Notes under the pieces: generated by a model | What the model saw: the letters and a program-made list of their open reading frames with translations, nothing else | The model's database searches: none | What the model was told of the DNA's origin: nothing | Shown here: in pieces, positions 1-11,273 of the stretch | Layout: the number at the start of each line of letters is the position of its first letter | Numbering within the stretch: position 1 is the first letter of the stretch | Assembly: GCF_021732705.1 (NCBI RefSeq) | Contig: NZ_JAKFUM010000007.1 | Span: 372,001 to 436,000, forward strand | DNA length: 64,000 bases | DNA from: Nevskia sp. | GTDB lineage: Bacteria > Pseudomonadota > Gammaproteobacteria > Nevskiales > Nevskiaceae | Direction of reading: 5' to 3' | Position numbers and translations under genes: made by a program

Positions 1-1060
1 TCGGTTGCAGCGCTTCCAGTTCCAGCCGGCGCCGGACGCGGGCGGCGTCGGCGTACCGGGTCAGCGTGCCGTCGGAATCGAGGAAGATCATCGCCAGTCG
101 GCGGCTGGCCAGCGTGACCTGCATCACCAGACAACGGCCGGCTTCGTTGGTGAAACCGGTCTTCTGCAGTTCGATGTTCCAGTTGCCTTCGCTCCGCACC
201 AGACGATTGGTATTGCCGAAGGTCGTGGCGCGGCCACGAACGGCAACCGTCGTTTCGAGATGGGTGCTGAAGTTGCGGATCATCGGCTGCGCGTAGGCCG
301 CGCTGACCAGACGGCTCAGGTCGCGCGCGGTCGACACGCTTTGGCTCGACAGGCCAGCGGGATCGGCGAACCGGGTCGAGCTCATGCCCAACGCCTTTGC
401 CTTGTCATTCATCGCCGCGATGAATGCCGGACGGCCGCCCGGATAGTGCCGACTGAGCGCCGAAGCGGCACGATTCTCCGACGCCATCAGCGCCAGCAGC
501 AGCATTTCCTCGCGCTTGAGCTTGGTGCCGACGGCAAGCCGCGAGTGCGTGCGCTTCTCGGTGTCGACATCGTCCTGCGTGACTTCGAGCAGTTCATCCA
601 GCGGCGCATTCGACTCGACCACGACCAGACTCGTCATCAGCTTGGTCAGCGAGGCGATCGGCAGCACGGTGTCCGGATTCTTCGCGACGACCGCCTCGCC
701 CGTGTCCTGATCGACCACGAACGCCGCGTTCGACTTCAGCGCGAGGTCCTTGTCGAGATTGGCCGGAACGAGTGTCGCCTGCGTGCTCGGCTTGCGCGCA
801 CGACGGCTTTTGCCGCGGCTCTTGCCTTTGGACGCCGACGCGCGAGGCTTGGCGGCGGTCCGTTTCGACGTCGAACGCACGGAGGTCGCCTTGCGCGACG
901 ATCCCGGCGCAGCTGACGTCGTCGCCTTGGTCGACGTCGCGGCGACGGACGCGGCTTCAGCCACCGGCGCGGCACTGATCGCGACGAGCATGAAGGCGGC
1001 CGAGGTCAGCGACCGGGACAGCAGGCGAATCAGTCGCCGAGCGGAAGATTGAGCAATCAC
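1..1060 (-). CDS. pbpG: D-alanyl-D-alanine endopeptidase (PBP7-like, S11 family), 3' end cut by window
   Basis: This is a periplasmic penicillin-binding protein that trims peptidoglycan cross-links. Translation from a GTG at 1060 gives a signal peptide (about 35 residues, ending near AAPVAEA), then an Ala/Lys/Arg/Ser-rich linker, then the catalytic domain. All three S11 active-site motifs are visible: SLTKLM (the SxxK nucleophile), SEN (SxN) and KTGF (KTG). The C-terminus lies beyond base 1. The upstream in-frame sequence reaches a stop without an ATG, so GTG 1060 is preferred, although its Shine-Dalgarno is weak; an ATG at 991 would cut into the signal peptide. The basic linker is longer than usual for PBP7. 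Other DacA-type S11 enzymes are possible, but the sequence around KTG fits PbpG best. Confidence 0.88.
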   Translation of the reverse strand, partial: MIAQSSARRLIRLLSRSLTSAAFMLVAISAAPVAEAASVAATSTKATTSAAPGSSRKATSVRSTSKRTAAKPRASASKGKSRGKSRRARKPSTQATLVPANLDKDLALKSNAAFVVDQDTGEAVVAKNPDTVLPIASLTKLMTSLVVVESNAPLDELLEVTQDDVDTEKRTHSRLAVGTKLKREEMLLLALMASENRAASALSRHYPGGRPAFIAAMNDKAKALGMSSTRFADPAGLSSQSVSTARDLSRLVSAAYAQPMIRNFSTHLETTVAVRGRATTFGNTNRLVRSEGNWNIELQKTGFTNEAGRCLVMQVTLASRRLAMIFLDSDGTLTRYADAARVRRRLELEALQP

Positions 1061-1240
1061 GGCGGATTCGGTTCGGGCGGTTGATCGATGGGCTCAATCG
1101 AAACTTTAGCAAGTTGAGCGCCAGAATGTACGAACTGTCACCTCCGTACATCGCCTGCCCGATCAGATAGTTGCGGAAGGATGTTGGAGCAGCTTCGAAT
1201 TCCGGCGTCCGATTCCCGATTCCAAACCTGCACCGCCACG

Positions 1241-1271
1241 AAAAAGCCCCCGCATCCTGCGATGCGGGGGC
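1241..1271 (-). terminator. Rho-independent terminator after fadBA
   Basis: A perfect 10-bp GC stem (1246-1255 with 1262-1271) is followed on the minus strand by five T residues. It lies 48 bases past the fadA stop and would end the fadBA transcript. Confidence 0.9.
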
Positions 1272-1318
1272 CGTTCGAAGCCGTCACGGCGGCGGGCATC
1301 GCGCCCGCCGCCCGGGCA

Positions 1319-4663
<3,345 letters not shown>

Positions 4664-4719
4664 GGGGCGTACGTCCTCGTGGGGTTGTTCGGGTCGGCAG
4701 CGCGGCGGCAGTGCATGCG

Positions 4720-4750
4720 CCATTCGGTACCGTATGGAGCGCGGATTATA
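4720..4750 (-). promoter_or_regulatory. fadBA -10 box and overlapping 18-bp palindrome
   Basis: On the minus strand a perfect TATAAT lies at 4750-4745, about 80 bases before fadB. No good -35 box is visible. Just downstream, over the expected start point, 4720-4737 is an 18-bp inverted repeat centred on GGTACC (16 of 18 positions symmetric). It could be a repressor operator. It does not match the E. coli FadR or Pseudomonas PsrA consensus as I know them. Confidence 0.5.
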
Positions 4751-4962
4751 ACCATGTTCGACCGGCGCAATGACGACGATGGTGTGCCGCAGCATGGTCG
4801 CGGAAAGACCTGGCCGCGCGAAGCCGGGTTACGTGAAATCCGCAAGCCGCGCAGCCCGGCGGATGGCCGAATCGCGACGGGCAGCGCGCCGGCCGACCGG
4901 AAGGCTTGAAAAATGGCGTCGGAAGCCGGCTTCACCCCGGATTTCCGTTCGAAAACCGGATT

Positions 4963-4992
4963 TTGACGCTGTTGCAAGCGCCACCCTAGAAT
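4963..4992 (+). promoter_or_regulatory. sigma70-type promoter of the phasin-like gene
   Basis: TTGACG (4963-4968), an 18-base spacer and TAGAAT (4987-4992) lie 33 bases before the ATG at 5025. The rest of the 361-base fadB/phasin intergenic region shows nothing else recognisable apart from the fadBA control site. Confidence 0.65.
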
Positions 4993-5024
4993 CAAAGCTC
5001 GTTCACCGCCGGGGGAAACGCGAC

Positions 5025-5930
5025 ATGGCCGACAAGAAGACCTTCACCAAGCCGATCAATGATTTGCTGGCGCTGGCCAGACAATCGCTGGACACGCTGG
5101 GCAATGCCAACACAATCGTCTACGGCGGCGTGCAGAAGCTCGCCGATCAGGAACTGAAGGCGCTGAACGACTATTACAAGTCGGCGGTCTCGTCGCTCAA
5201 GAGTGCGCGGGGTGGCAAGGACATCAAGTCGACGGCGCAGAAGCAGGCCGATCTGTTGCAGGAAGCGGTCAACAAGCTGATCGGCAACGCCCGTGCGTCG
5301 TTGACCGTGGTCGCCGATGCCCGCGCCGAGCTGGCCAAGCTGGTCAAGGGCAGCGCCGATGGCGCCGCGGTGTCGGTCTCGAAGCTGGAAAAGGCGATCG
5401 CGCCGGCGCAGAAGGCGCTCGCGAAGGTCAAGGCCGAAGCTCAGAAAGCCGGCAAGAAGGCCAGCGTGGCCGTGAAGGACGCGAAGAAAGACATCAAGTC
5501 GGAAGTCGCCAAGGTCGAGAAGACGCTCAAGGCGGATGCCAAGTCGGTCAAGAAGGACGTCAAGGCGGAGGTCAAGAAGATCGAGAAGACGATCAAGACC
5601 GACGTCAAGGCCGCGAAGAAGGCTGTGAAGACAGTCGAGAAGAAGGTGGTGAACGCGGCAAAGTCGGTCGAGAAGGCGGTGGGTGATACCGCCAAGGCGG
5701 GCGTTGCCGAGGCCCGGAAGATCGCCGCCCGCGTGCCGACGCCATCGCCGAACTCGCGCGCCAGCCGCGCGACCAGCGCCGCGAAGAAGGTCGTCACGCA
5801 GGTGGTGGACAGCGCCAGCGCCGCGGCCTCGAATGCGGTGGAAGCGGCGAAGGCCACTGTCGACAGCGCCAGTGCAGCCGTCGACAAGGCCGTGACGACG
5901 GTGACCGATGCCGTGAAATCGCAGGGCTGA
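5025..5930 (+). CDS. phasin-family protein with Lys/Ala-rich histone-H1-like tail
   Basis: The first ~110 residues of this 301-residue protein resemble the helical phasin domain that coats polyhydroxyalkanoate granules. Residues ~125-225 are dominated by Lys/Ala/Val heptad-like repeats (KAEVKKIEKT-type) resembling histone H1-like and PhaF-like nucleoid-binding tails. A more neutral Ala/Ser/Val helical segment ends the protein. ATG 5025 (MADKKTF) is chosen because the in-frame upstream codons overlap the promoter. By analogy with PhaF it might tether granules to DNA; that role is inferred. No phaC lies in this window. Confidence 0.7.
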   Translation: MADKKTFTKPINDLLALARQSLDTLGNANTIVYGGVQKLADQELKALNDYYKSAVSSLKSARGGKDIKSTAQKQADLLQEAVNKLIGNARASLTVVADARAELAKLVKGSADGAAVSVSKLEKAIAPAQKALAKVKAEAQKAGKKASVAVKDAKKDIKSEVAKVEKTLKADAKSVKKDVKAEVKKIEKTIKTDVKAAKKAVKTVEKKVVNAAKSVEKAVGDTAKAGVAEARKIAARVPTPSPNSRASRATSAAKKVVTQVVDSASAAASNAVEAAKATVDSASAAVDKAVTTVTDAVKSQG

Positions 5931-5955
5931 GCTCCGTCATTCCGCCGTACCGGAA

Positions 5956-5986
5956 GCCTGCCGACGCTGCGTCGGCAGGCTTTTTG
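5956..5986 (+). terminator. Rho-independent terminator of the phasin-like gene
   Basis: A perfect 10-bp stem (5956-5965 with 5971-5980) is followed by TTTTTG, 25 bases after the stop codon. Confidence 0.9.
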
Positions 5987-6055
5987 TTTCACTCGCCATT
6001 CCGATGCAAGGCATGAAGCTCCGATGAAGTCTGCAGCGCCCCTTAACCCGACGGC

Positions 6056-7000
6056 ATGAAACTGAGCATCGCCCAAAGCACCGAACTGTGGCGTCTGCTG
6101 GCCGATGCCAGCCGCCTGCGCCTGCTGCTGCTGTTGGAAGCGCATCAGCTGTCGGTGGCGGAGCTGACCGAGATCACCGGGCTTGCGCAGAGCCGCGTCT
6201 CGACCCATCTCGCGCGGCTGAAGCGCGCCGGCCTGGTGCAGGCCAGCCGAAGCGGCGGTGGCGCGCTGTACAGCCTGAACCCGGATCGAGGGCGGGCCGC
6301 GGAATTGTGGACAGTGATGCGCGAGCGCCTCGACGACCCGCAGGCGCTGGTCGATCGCGAACGCGCCAGCGAAGTGGTGCGGGTGCGCAAGCATGGACAG
6401 ACCTGGGCCGAATCGGTCGCCGGCCGCATGGAACTGCACTATTCGCCGGGCCGGACCTGGGAAGCGACCGCGCGGGCGCTGATCGGCCTGCTGAATCTGG
6501 GCGACGTGCTCGACGTGGCGTCCGGTGACGGCGTGCTGGCCGAGCTGATCGCCGAACGCGCCCGCAGCGTGGCCTGCGCCGACGTCAGCGCCAAGGTGCT
6601 GGCGGCCGCCCGGCGGCGCATCGGCGAGTTGCCGAACGTCGACTTCACGCAGGCCGACATGGCGTCGCTGCCGTTCGCGAGTGCGCGCTTCGATCACGTG
6701 TTCCTGATGCACGCGCTGAGCTATGCCCGCGATCCGCAGGCGGCGATCGTCGAGGCCACGCGCTGCCTCAGGCCCGGTGGCCGGCTGATCGTCGCCACGC
6801 TGAACGAGCACGGCCACGAAGCCGCGATGCAGGCCTACGATCACGTCAATCTCGGCGTCACCGCCGCGACGCTCGAGCAATGGCTGCGCAAGGCCGGTCT
6901 GGTGGTCGAATCGTGCCGCGTGACGTCGCGCGATCCGCGGCCGCCATACTTCGAGGTGGTGACCGCACTGGCGCAGAAGCCGCACCAGAAGCCGCAGTAG
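6056..7000 (+). CDS. ArsR-family regulator fused to a SAM-dependent methyltransferase
   Basis: The 314 residues hold two domains. Residues 1-90 form an ArsR winged helix with recognition helix QSRVSTHLARL. Residues ~135-300 form a class I methyltransferase with the SAM-binding DVASGDG motif, an acidic residue ending strand 2 (CADVS), and the LRPGGRLIVATL strand typical of UbiE-like enzymes. The ArsR part lacks an obvious metal-binding Cys cluster, so sensing SAM or S-adenosylhomocysteine is more plausible than metal sensing. Related fusions often neighbour methionine-cycle genes, but here it stands alone. The Shine-Dalgarno is weak. Confidence 0.85.
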   Translation: MKLSIAQSTELWRLLADASRLRLLLLLEAHQLSVAELTEITGLAQSRVSTHLARLKRAGLVQASRSGGGALYSLNPDRGRAAELWTVMRERLDDPQALVDRERASEVVRVRKHGQTWAESVAGRMELHYSPGRTWEATARALIGLLNLGDVLDVASGDGVLAELIAERARSVACADVSAKVLAAARRRIGELPNVDFTQADMASLPFASARFDHVFLMHALSYARDPQAAIVEATRCLRPGGRLIVATLNEHGHEAAMQAYDHVNLGVTAATLEQWLRKAGLVVESCRVTSRDPRPPYFEVVTALAQKPHQKPQ

Positions 7001-7105
7001 AAACGCTCAATCACGGCGCATAGAAACCGTGAATGAAAATGCAAAAGTCACAAAAGATTCATGGATTTAGCGCGTCCAATCGCCGACGCGACGCGTAATC
7101 CCGGA

Positions 7106-7120
7106 TGTGTCCATGACACA
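7106..7120. promoter_or_regulatory. Perfect 6-3-6 dyad upstream of the fasciclin gene
   Basis: TGTGTC-CAT-GACACA is a perfect inverted repeat about 50 bases before the fasciclin start codon, a normal operator position. The cognate regulator is unknown; the adjacent ArsR-type gene is a candidate. Confidence 0.4.
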
Positions 7121-7171
7121 GCGCTGGCCCCCGCCTTCGCTAGAGCGTGAAACCATCCCGGAGATACTCCC

Positions 7172-7714
7172 ATGAAGAAGCTCGTACTGCTGTCGGCGGC
7201 ATCGTTGATGCTGTCGATGTCCGCTTTTGCTGCTGATCCGATCGTCGGCGGCGCGCCGATGTCCCCGACCAAGGACATCATCGACAACGCCGTGAACTCG
7301 AAAGACCACACCACGCTGGTCACCGCCGTGAAGGCGGCCGGTCTGGTTGAAACCCTGAAAGGCAAAGGCCCGTTCACGGTGTTTGCGCCGACCAACGCCG
7401 CATTCGCCGCCCTGCCGGCCGGCACCGTGGAAACGCTGCTGAAGCCGGAGAACAAGGCCAAGCTCAGCGGCGTCCTCACGTACCACGTGGTTGCCGGAAA
7501 GCTCGACTCGACGGCCGTGGTGGCTGCGATCAAGGCCGGCGGCGGCAAGGCTTCGCTGACCACGGTGGCCGGCGGCAAGCTCAGCGCGTCGATCGAGGGC
7601 AAGGACGTCATCATCACCGACGAGAACGGCGGCAAGGGCAAGGTCACGATTGCCGATGTCTACCAGTCGAACGGCGTGATCCACGTGGTCGACAAGGTGC
7701 TGTTGCCGAAGTAA
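7172..7714 (+). CDS. secreted fasciclin (FAS1) domain protein
   Basis: This 180-residue protein has a clear signal peptide (cleavage after SAFA, near residue 21) and a single FAS1 domain. The domain shows FTVFAPTNAAF (H1 region), LTYHVVAG and the C-terminal NGVIHVVDKVL (H2 region). Such proteins are periplasmic or extracellular and are linked to adhesion or stress, but the bacterial role is poorly defined. It starts at ATG 7172 after GGAGAT and is followed by its own terminator, so it is monocistronic. Confidence 0.93.
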   Translation: MKKLVLLSAASLMLSMSAFAADPIVGGAPMSPTKDIIDNAVNSKDHTTLVTAVKAAGLVETLKGKGPFTVFAPTNAAFAALPAGTVETLLKPENKAKLSGVLTYHVVAGKLDSTAVVAAIKAGGGKASLTTVAGGKLSASIEGKDVIITDENGGKGKVTIADVYQSNGVIHVVDKVLLPK

Positions 7715-7732
7715 GCCTTCACGCGGCACAGG

Positions 7733-7759
7733 ACGGGCGGCCTTCGGGCCGCCCGTTTT
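7733..7759 (+). terminator. Rho-independent terminator of the fasciclin gene
   Basis: A perfect 10-bp GC stem (7733-7742 with 7747-7756) ends in TTTT. It lies between the convergent fasciclin and dnaQ genes. Confidence 0.88.
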
Positions 7760-7803
7760 CGTTTCAGGCGGCGATCCTGCGGTTGCCGGCCCTGACCGGT
7801 GCC

Positions 7804-8538
7804 CTAGTGAACGGCGGGCGGATCCGGCAGTTCGCCCGGCCACAGCGACTTGCCGCTCTTCTTGACCAGCGTCTTGAGGCGATCGAGATGCGCCGCGATC
7901 TCGTCATCGCTGGCACGGATCACGCGCAGCGGCTGGCTGTTGTCGGACGACACGATGCCGAGGCGTGCACTGGCCGCAGCGGTTCCTGCCGACGACTCGT
8001 CGACCAGCCCGAGCGCCGACTGGCCGCCAGTCATCGCCAGATAGACCTCCGCGAGCAGCCGCGCGTCGAGCAGCGCACCGTGCAGTTCGCGATGCGAGTT
8101 GTCGACGCCGTAGCGCTTGCACAGCGCGTCCAGGCTCGCCTTCTGGCCCGGATGCAGACGCTTGGCGATGCGCAGCGTGTCGGTCACGGTGCACAGCGTG
8201 GCGATCCGTTCCGGCCGCCCGGCACGTTCAAACTCGCGATCCATGAACCCGACATCGAACGCAGCGTTGTGGATGATCAGCTCGGCACCGCGCAGATACT
8301 GGATGATCTCGTCCGCCAACTGGCCGAAGCGCGGCTTGTCGGCCAGGAACGCCGTGGTCAGGCCGTGCACTTCCAGCGCGCCCGGGTCGCTGTCGCGGTC
8401 CGGGTTCAGGTACCAGCGCTGGTCACCGGTGAAGCGGCGGTTGCGCAGCTCCACGCAGCCGATCTCGATCACCCGGTGCTCGCTGTTCTCGATGCCGGTG
8501 GTCTCGGTATCGAACACGATCTGGCGCAGGTCGCTCAT
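7804..8538 (-). CDS. dnaQ: DNA polymerase III epsilon subunit (3'-5' proofreading exonuclease)
   Basis: At 244 residues this is nearly the E. coli length. The DEDDh exonuclease residues are present: D10 and E12 (FDTETTG), the Asp of HNAAFDVGF, and H153 and D158 (HGALLDA). A sliding-clamp-binding hexapeptide QSALGL (173-178) sits where E. coli epsilon has QTSMAF. The C-terminal region should bind the polymerase alpha subunit. Its start overlaps the rnhA stop by 4 bases, so the two are translationally coupled. Confidence 0.96.
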   Translation of the reverse strand: MSDLRQIVFDTETTGIENSEHRVIEIGCVELRNRRFTGDQRWYLNPDRDSDPGALEVHGLTTAFLADKPRFGQLADEIIQYLRGAELIIHNAAFDVGFMDREFERAGRPERIATLCTVTDTLRIAKRLHPGQKASLDALCKRYGVDNSHRELHGALLDARLLAEVYLAMTGGQSALGLVDESSAGTAAASARLGIVSSDNSQPLRVIRASDDEIAAHLDRLKTLVKKSGKSLWPGELPDPPAVH

Positions 8539-9011
8539 GCCGGGGCTCCGGACGGCGCGGCTGGCGTTGCCGGCGCTGCCAGATGCTTTTCCAGCCCTTC
8601 ATTAGCCAGACGGTCCGCGCGCTCGTTGCCCGGATCACCGGAATGGCCCTTGACCCAGCACCAGTCGATCGTGTGCCGGGCCGCGGCGGCATCGAGGCGC
8701 TGCCACAGATCCTGATTCTTGACCGGCTTCTTGTCGGCCGTCTTCCAGCCGCGCTTCTTCCAGCCGGGCAGCCATTCGGTCAGGCCCTGCAGCACGTACT
8801 TGGAATCGGTATGCAGCTTGACGGCGCAGGCCTCGCGCAGGCTCTCCAGCGCCGAGATCGCCGCCATCAGCTCCATGCGATTATTCGTCGTCGGCGCTTC
8901 ACCGCCGCACAACTCCTTGATGTGATTGCCGTATTTCAGTGAGACGCCCCAACCGCCGGGGCCCGGATTGCCGCGGCAGGCGCCGTCGGTGTACGCGATG
9001 ACTTCTTTCAT
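8535..9011 (-). CDS. rnhA: ribonuclease HI
   Basis: This enzyme degrades the RNA strand of RNA-DNA hybrids. The 158-residue protein has all catalytic residues: D9 ([14 protein letters not shown]), E47 (NNRMELMA), D69 (TDSKYV), H123 (KGHSG) and D133 (ERADRLA). The basic-protrusion helix around WKKRGWK is present. It overlaps the upstream methyltransferase and the downstream dnaQ by 4 bases each. Confidence 0.97.
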   Translation of the reverse strand: MKEVIAYTDGACRGNPGPGGWGVSLKYGNHIKELCGGEAPTTNNRMELMAAISALESLREACAVKLHTDSKYVLQGLTEWLPGWKKRGWKTADKKPVKNQDLWQRLDAAAARHTIDWCWVKGHSGDPGNERADRLANEGLEKHLAAPATPAAPSGAPA

Positions 9012-9793
9012 TCAGCCGGGGTCTTGAGGTCCGGCGTCGGACCCGGAGTGGTGGCCACGCCGCCCAGCGCGCGGCCGACGAGCTGCCGCACCTGGGCGCG
9101 CGGCAGGCGCGTGACCAGCGACATCGGGATCACGCGCTTCTTCGCGACGATCAGGTAGCACTCCATCAGCGGCATGGTCAGGCTGCCGAGATCGAACGGC
9201 GCGCCGGCGCTGCGCGGCCGGTTCCACGGAAAGCCCACGCCGAAGCGGCGAACTTCGCTGATCTCGAAATCAAGCAGTTCCAGCCAGTCGCCGAGGCGGC
9301 CGGTCGCGTGGAAGCGGGCGCCCGGCGGGAAGGCGCGATAGCCGAGGCCGAGCACGCGGCGCAGGCCCCACAGGCTCCACGGGTTGAAGCCCAGCACCAT
9401 CAACCGGCCGCGATCGGTGAGGATGCGATCGACCTCGCGCAGCAGGTTGTGCGGCGACGGCGTGAACTCCAGCGTATGCGGCAGCAGCACGGCATCGACG
9501 CTCTGGCTCAGGATCGGCAGCGACTCCAGCTGGGTCACGGCCTGCGTGTCGCCGATATTGTCATCGAGCGTGCCGAGCACGGCCCGGTGCAGCATGTCGG
9601 CGGATGCCAGCAGGCTCTGGCCACCCCAGTTGCCGATCTGCAGGATGTGGCGCCCGAACAACGACGGCAGCACCCGCTGAAGTTCCTGATTTTCGAGGTC
9701 CAGCAGGCGCTTGCCGCGCGGGCTGGTGAGCCAGGCTTGCAGGGCCTGGCGATCGAACGGCTGACCGCCGCTGACCGCAAGTCGGTTGGGCAT
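9008..9793 (-). CDS. class I SAM-dependent methyltransferase (YafS-like)
   Basis: ATG 9793 (MPNRLAV) gives 261 residues; starting further upstream would run into divergent gloB. The SAM-binding region around ILQIGNWGG is a loose GxG motif. [11 protein letters not shown] and the [19 protein letters not shown] segment are typical of the YafS group that sits next to rnhA and gloB in many gammaproteobacteria. The substrate is unknown. It heads a three-gene overlapping operon with rnhA and dnaQ. Confidence 0.85.
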   Translation of the reverse strand: MPNRLAVSGGQPFDRQALQAWLTSPRGKRLLDLENQELQRVLPSLFGRHILQIGNWGGQSLLASADMLHRAVLGTLDDNIGDTQAVTQLESLPILSQSVDAVLLPHTLEFTPSPHNLLREVDRILTDRGRLMVLGFNPWSLWGLRRVLGLGYRAFPPGARFHATGRLGDWLELLDFEISEVRRFGVGFPWNRPRSAGAPFDLGSLTMPLMECYLIVAKKRVIPMSLVTRLPRAQVRQLVGRALGGVATTPGPTPDLKTPAE

Positions 9794-9830
9794 GGTTGAC
9801 GCACCGCACGAGCGTGGACAGGATGCCGCC

Positions 9831-10634
9831 ATGATAACCGTCACTGCCCTGCCCGCGTTTACCGACAACTACCTGTGGCTGCTCGATGCCGGTGGCCATG
9901 CCGCCGTGGTCGACCCGGGCGATGCCGAGGTGGTTCGCGCCGGCCTCGCCGCCCGTGGCCTTCGGCTGGCCGCCATCCTGATCACGCACCATCACCCCGA
10001 CCACATCGGCGGACTGCTGGCGCTGGCTGCGGAAACCGGCGCTGCGGTCTACGGACCGCGCGCTGAAAGCAGCAAGATCAAGGGCTTGCAGCATCTGCTC
10101 GATGACCATGACGAGGTGCGGCTCGACGCGCTCGGCATCACGCTGCAGGTCATCGCGGTGCCCGGTCACACGCTCGGCCACATCGCCTACTTCGAGCCGA
10201 CGCAGCGTCTGCTGTTCTGCGGCGACACGCTGTTCGTCGGCGGCTGCGGCCGGCTGTTCGAAGGTACGCCGGCGCAGATGCTCGAGTCGCTCGACCGCCT
10301 CGCCGCGCTGCCGCCGGAGACGGCGGTCTACTGCGCTCACGAGTACACGCTGTCGAATCTCGACTTCGCGACCACGGTCGAGCCCCACAACCTTGCGCTG
10401 GCCGAAGAAATGGCTCGCGTTCAGGCACTGCGGGCAGCCGGGGTCCCGAGCGTGCCGAGCACGATCGCGCACGAGCGCCGGCTGAATCCGTTCCTCCGGG
10501 CGCGCAGCGCCGAGGTGACTGCCGCGGTCGTCGCGCAGGCTGGCGAGGAGGCCAGCCAAAAGTTGGGGAATCCGATCGAGATTTTTGGTGCCTTGCGCCG
10601 TTGGAAAGACGGACATCGACCACGCGTCCGGTGA
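9831..10634 (+). CDS. gloB: hydroxyacylglutathione hydrolase (glyoxalase II)
   Basis: This enzyme hydrolyses S-D-lactoylglutathione in methylglyoxal detoxification. The 267-residue metallo-beta-lactamase fold carries the binuclear metal motif THHHPDH, the bridging region GHTLGHIAYF, FCGDTLF and CAHEYT. The C-terminal HAGH-type domain binds glutathione. It is divergent from the methyltransferase, with only 37 bases between the starts, the conserved gammaproteobacterial gloB/yafS arrangement. Confidence 0.95.
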   Translation: MITVTALPAFTDNYLWLLDAGGHAAVVDPGDAEVVRAGLAARGLRLAAILITHHHPDHIGGLLALAAETGAAVYGPRAESSKIKGLQHLLDDHDEVRLDALGITLQVIAVPGHTLGHIAYFEPTQRLLFCGDTLFVGGCGRLFEGTPAQMLESLDRLAALPPETAVYCAHEYTLSNLDFATTVEPHNLALAEEMARVQALRAAGVPSVPSTIAHERRLNPFLRARSAEVTAAVVAQAGEEASQKLGNPIEIFGALRRWKDGHRPRVR

Positions 10635-10709
10635 ACTGAACGTCGGTTTCCGTCGTCCGCAGGCCATTTGCTAGACTCGCGCCCTCCTCGTTTCCGCCCC
10701 CGGACCAAA

Positions 10710-11273
10710 ATGGTTTTTACCCCGTCGAACCGCTTGATGCGGTGCGCACTGATGGCATGCCTGCCGGGTCTGGCCCATGCAGCCGCGGTGGAACCGGTCG
10801 ATCCCGGATCGCAGGAACTGGATCGGGTCATCCAGGAGCTCAAGGCGGAAGTACTCGACATCAACCAGCGGGCGCTCAGCACCGAGGCGGCATTCCTGTA
10901 TCCGGATGCAACGCGCGTGACGATCTACGCTGGCGTCAAGGCGCAGGGCCTGCTGATCGAGGATCTGACGATCACCGTCGATGACGGAACCCCGACGCAG
11001 CGCAAGTTCGACACGCTGGAAGCCATCGCCCTGCAGCGCAAGGGGCTGTACCGCGCCGTGCGCCTGAACGCGGCACCGGGCGCACACCGCATCCGCGCCG
11101 AATTCTCCGCCCGCTATGCCGATGCCCAGCCGAACACGCCGCCGTTTCGCGGCCGTTACGAAGCGGTGTTCGAAAAGACCACGAAGCCCAGCGATCTCGA
11201 AGTGCTGATCGCCGTCGAGGGCTACGGCAAGGTCCCCGTGATCAAGCTGCGCGACTGGAGAACGGCTCAGTGA
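10710..11273 (+). CDS. exported protein of unknown function, first gene of the Glt/Agl-like operon
   Basis: From ATG 10710 it is 187 residues, with a signal peptide that probably ends at LPGLAHA. An ATG at 10737 is an equally possible start and gives a shorter leader. The mature part has a short helical stretch followed by beta-rich sequence; no catalytic motif is visible. Its stop overlaps the next gene's GTG start (GTGA), so it is coupled to the TPR genes downstream. I do not recognise the family; location suggests a periplasmic accessory protein. Confidence 0.75.
   Translation: MVFTPSNRLMRCALMACLPGLAHAAAVEPVDPGSQELDRVIQELKAEVLDINQRALSTEAAFLYPDATRVTIYAGVKAQGLLIEDLTITVDDGTPTQRKFDTLEAIALQRKGLYRAVRLNAAPGAHRIRAEFSARYADAQPNTPPFRGRYEAVFEKTTKPSDLEVLIAVEGYGKVPVIKLRDWRTAQ

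Noticed and set aside
1246-1271. Repeated GC hairpins considered as a CRISPR-like or REP pattern
   Set aside because: The hairpins differ in sequence and each sits just past a gene with a T-tract; they are ordinary terminators. No CRISPR array is present in the window.
4770-5024. Upstream extension of the phasin-like gene
   Set aside because: The extra 85 residues are Arg-rich and overlap a good promoter (4963-4992), so translation there is unlikely.
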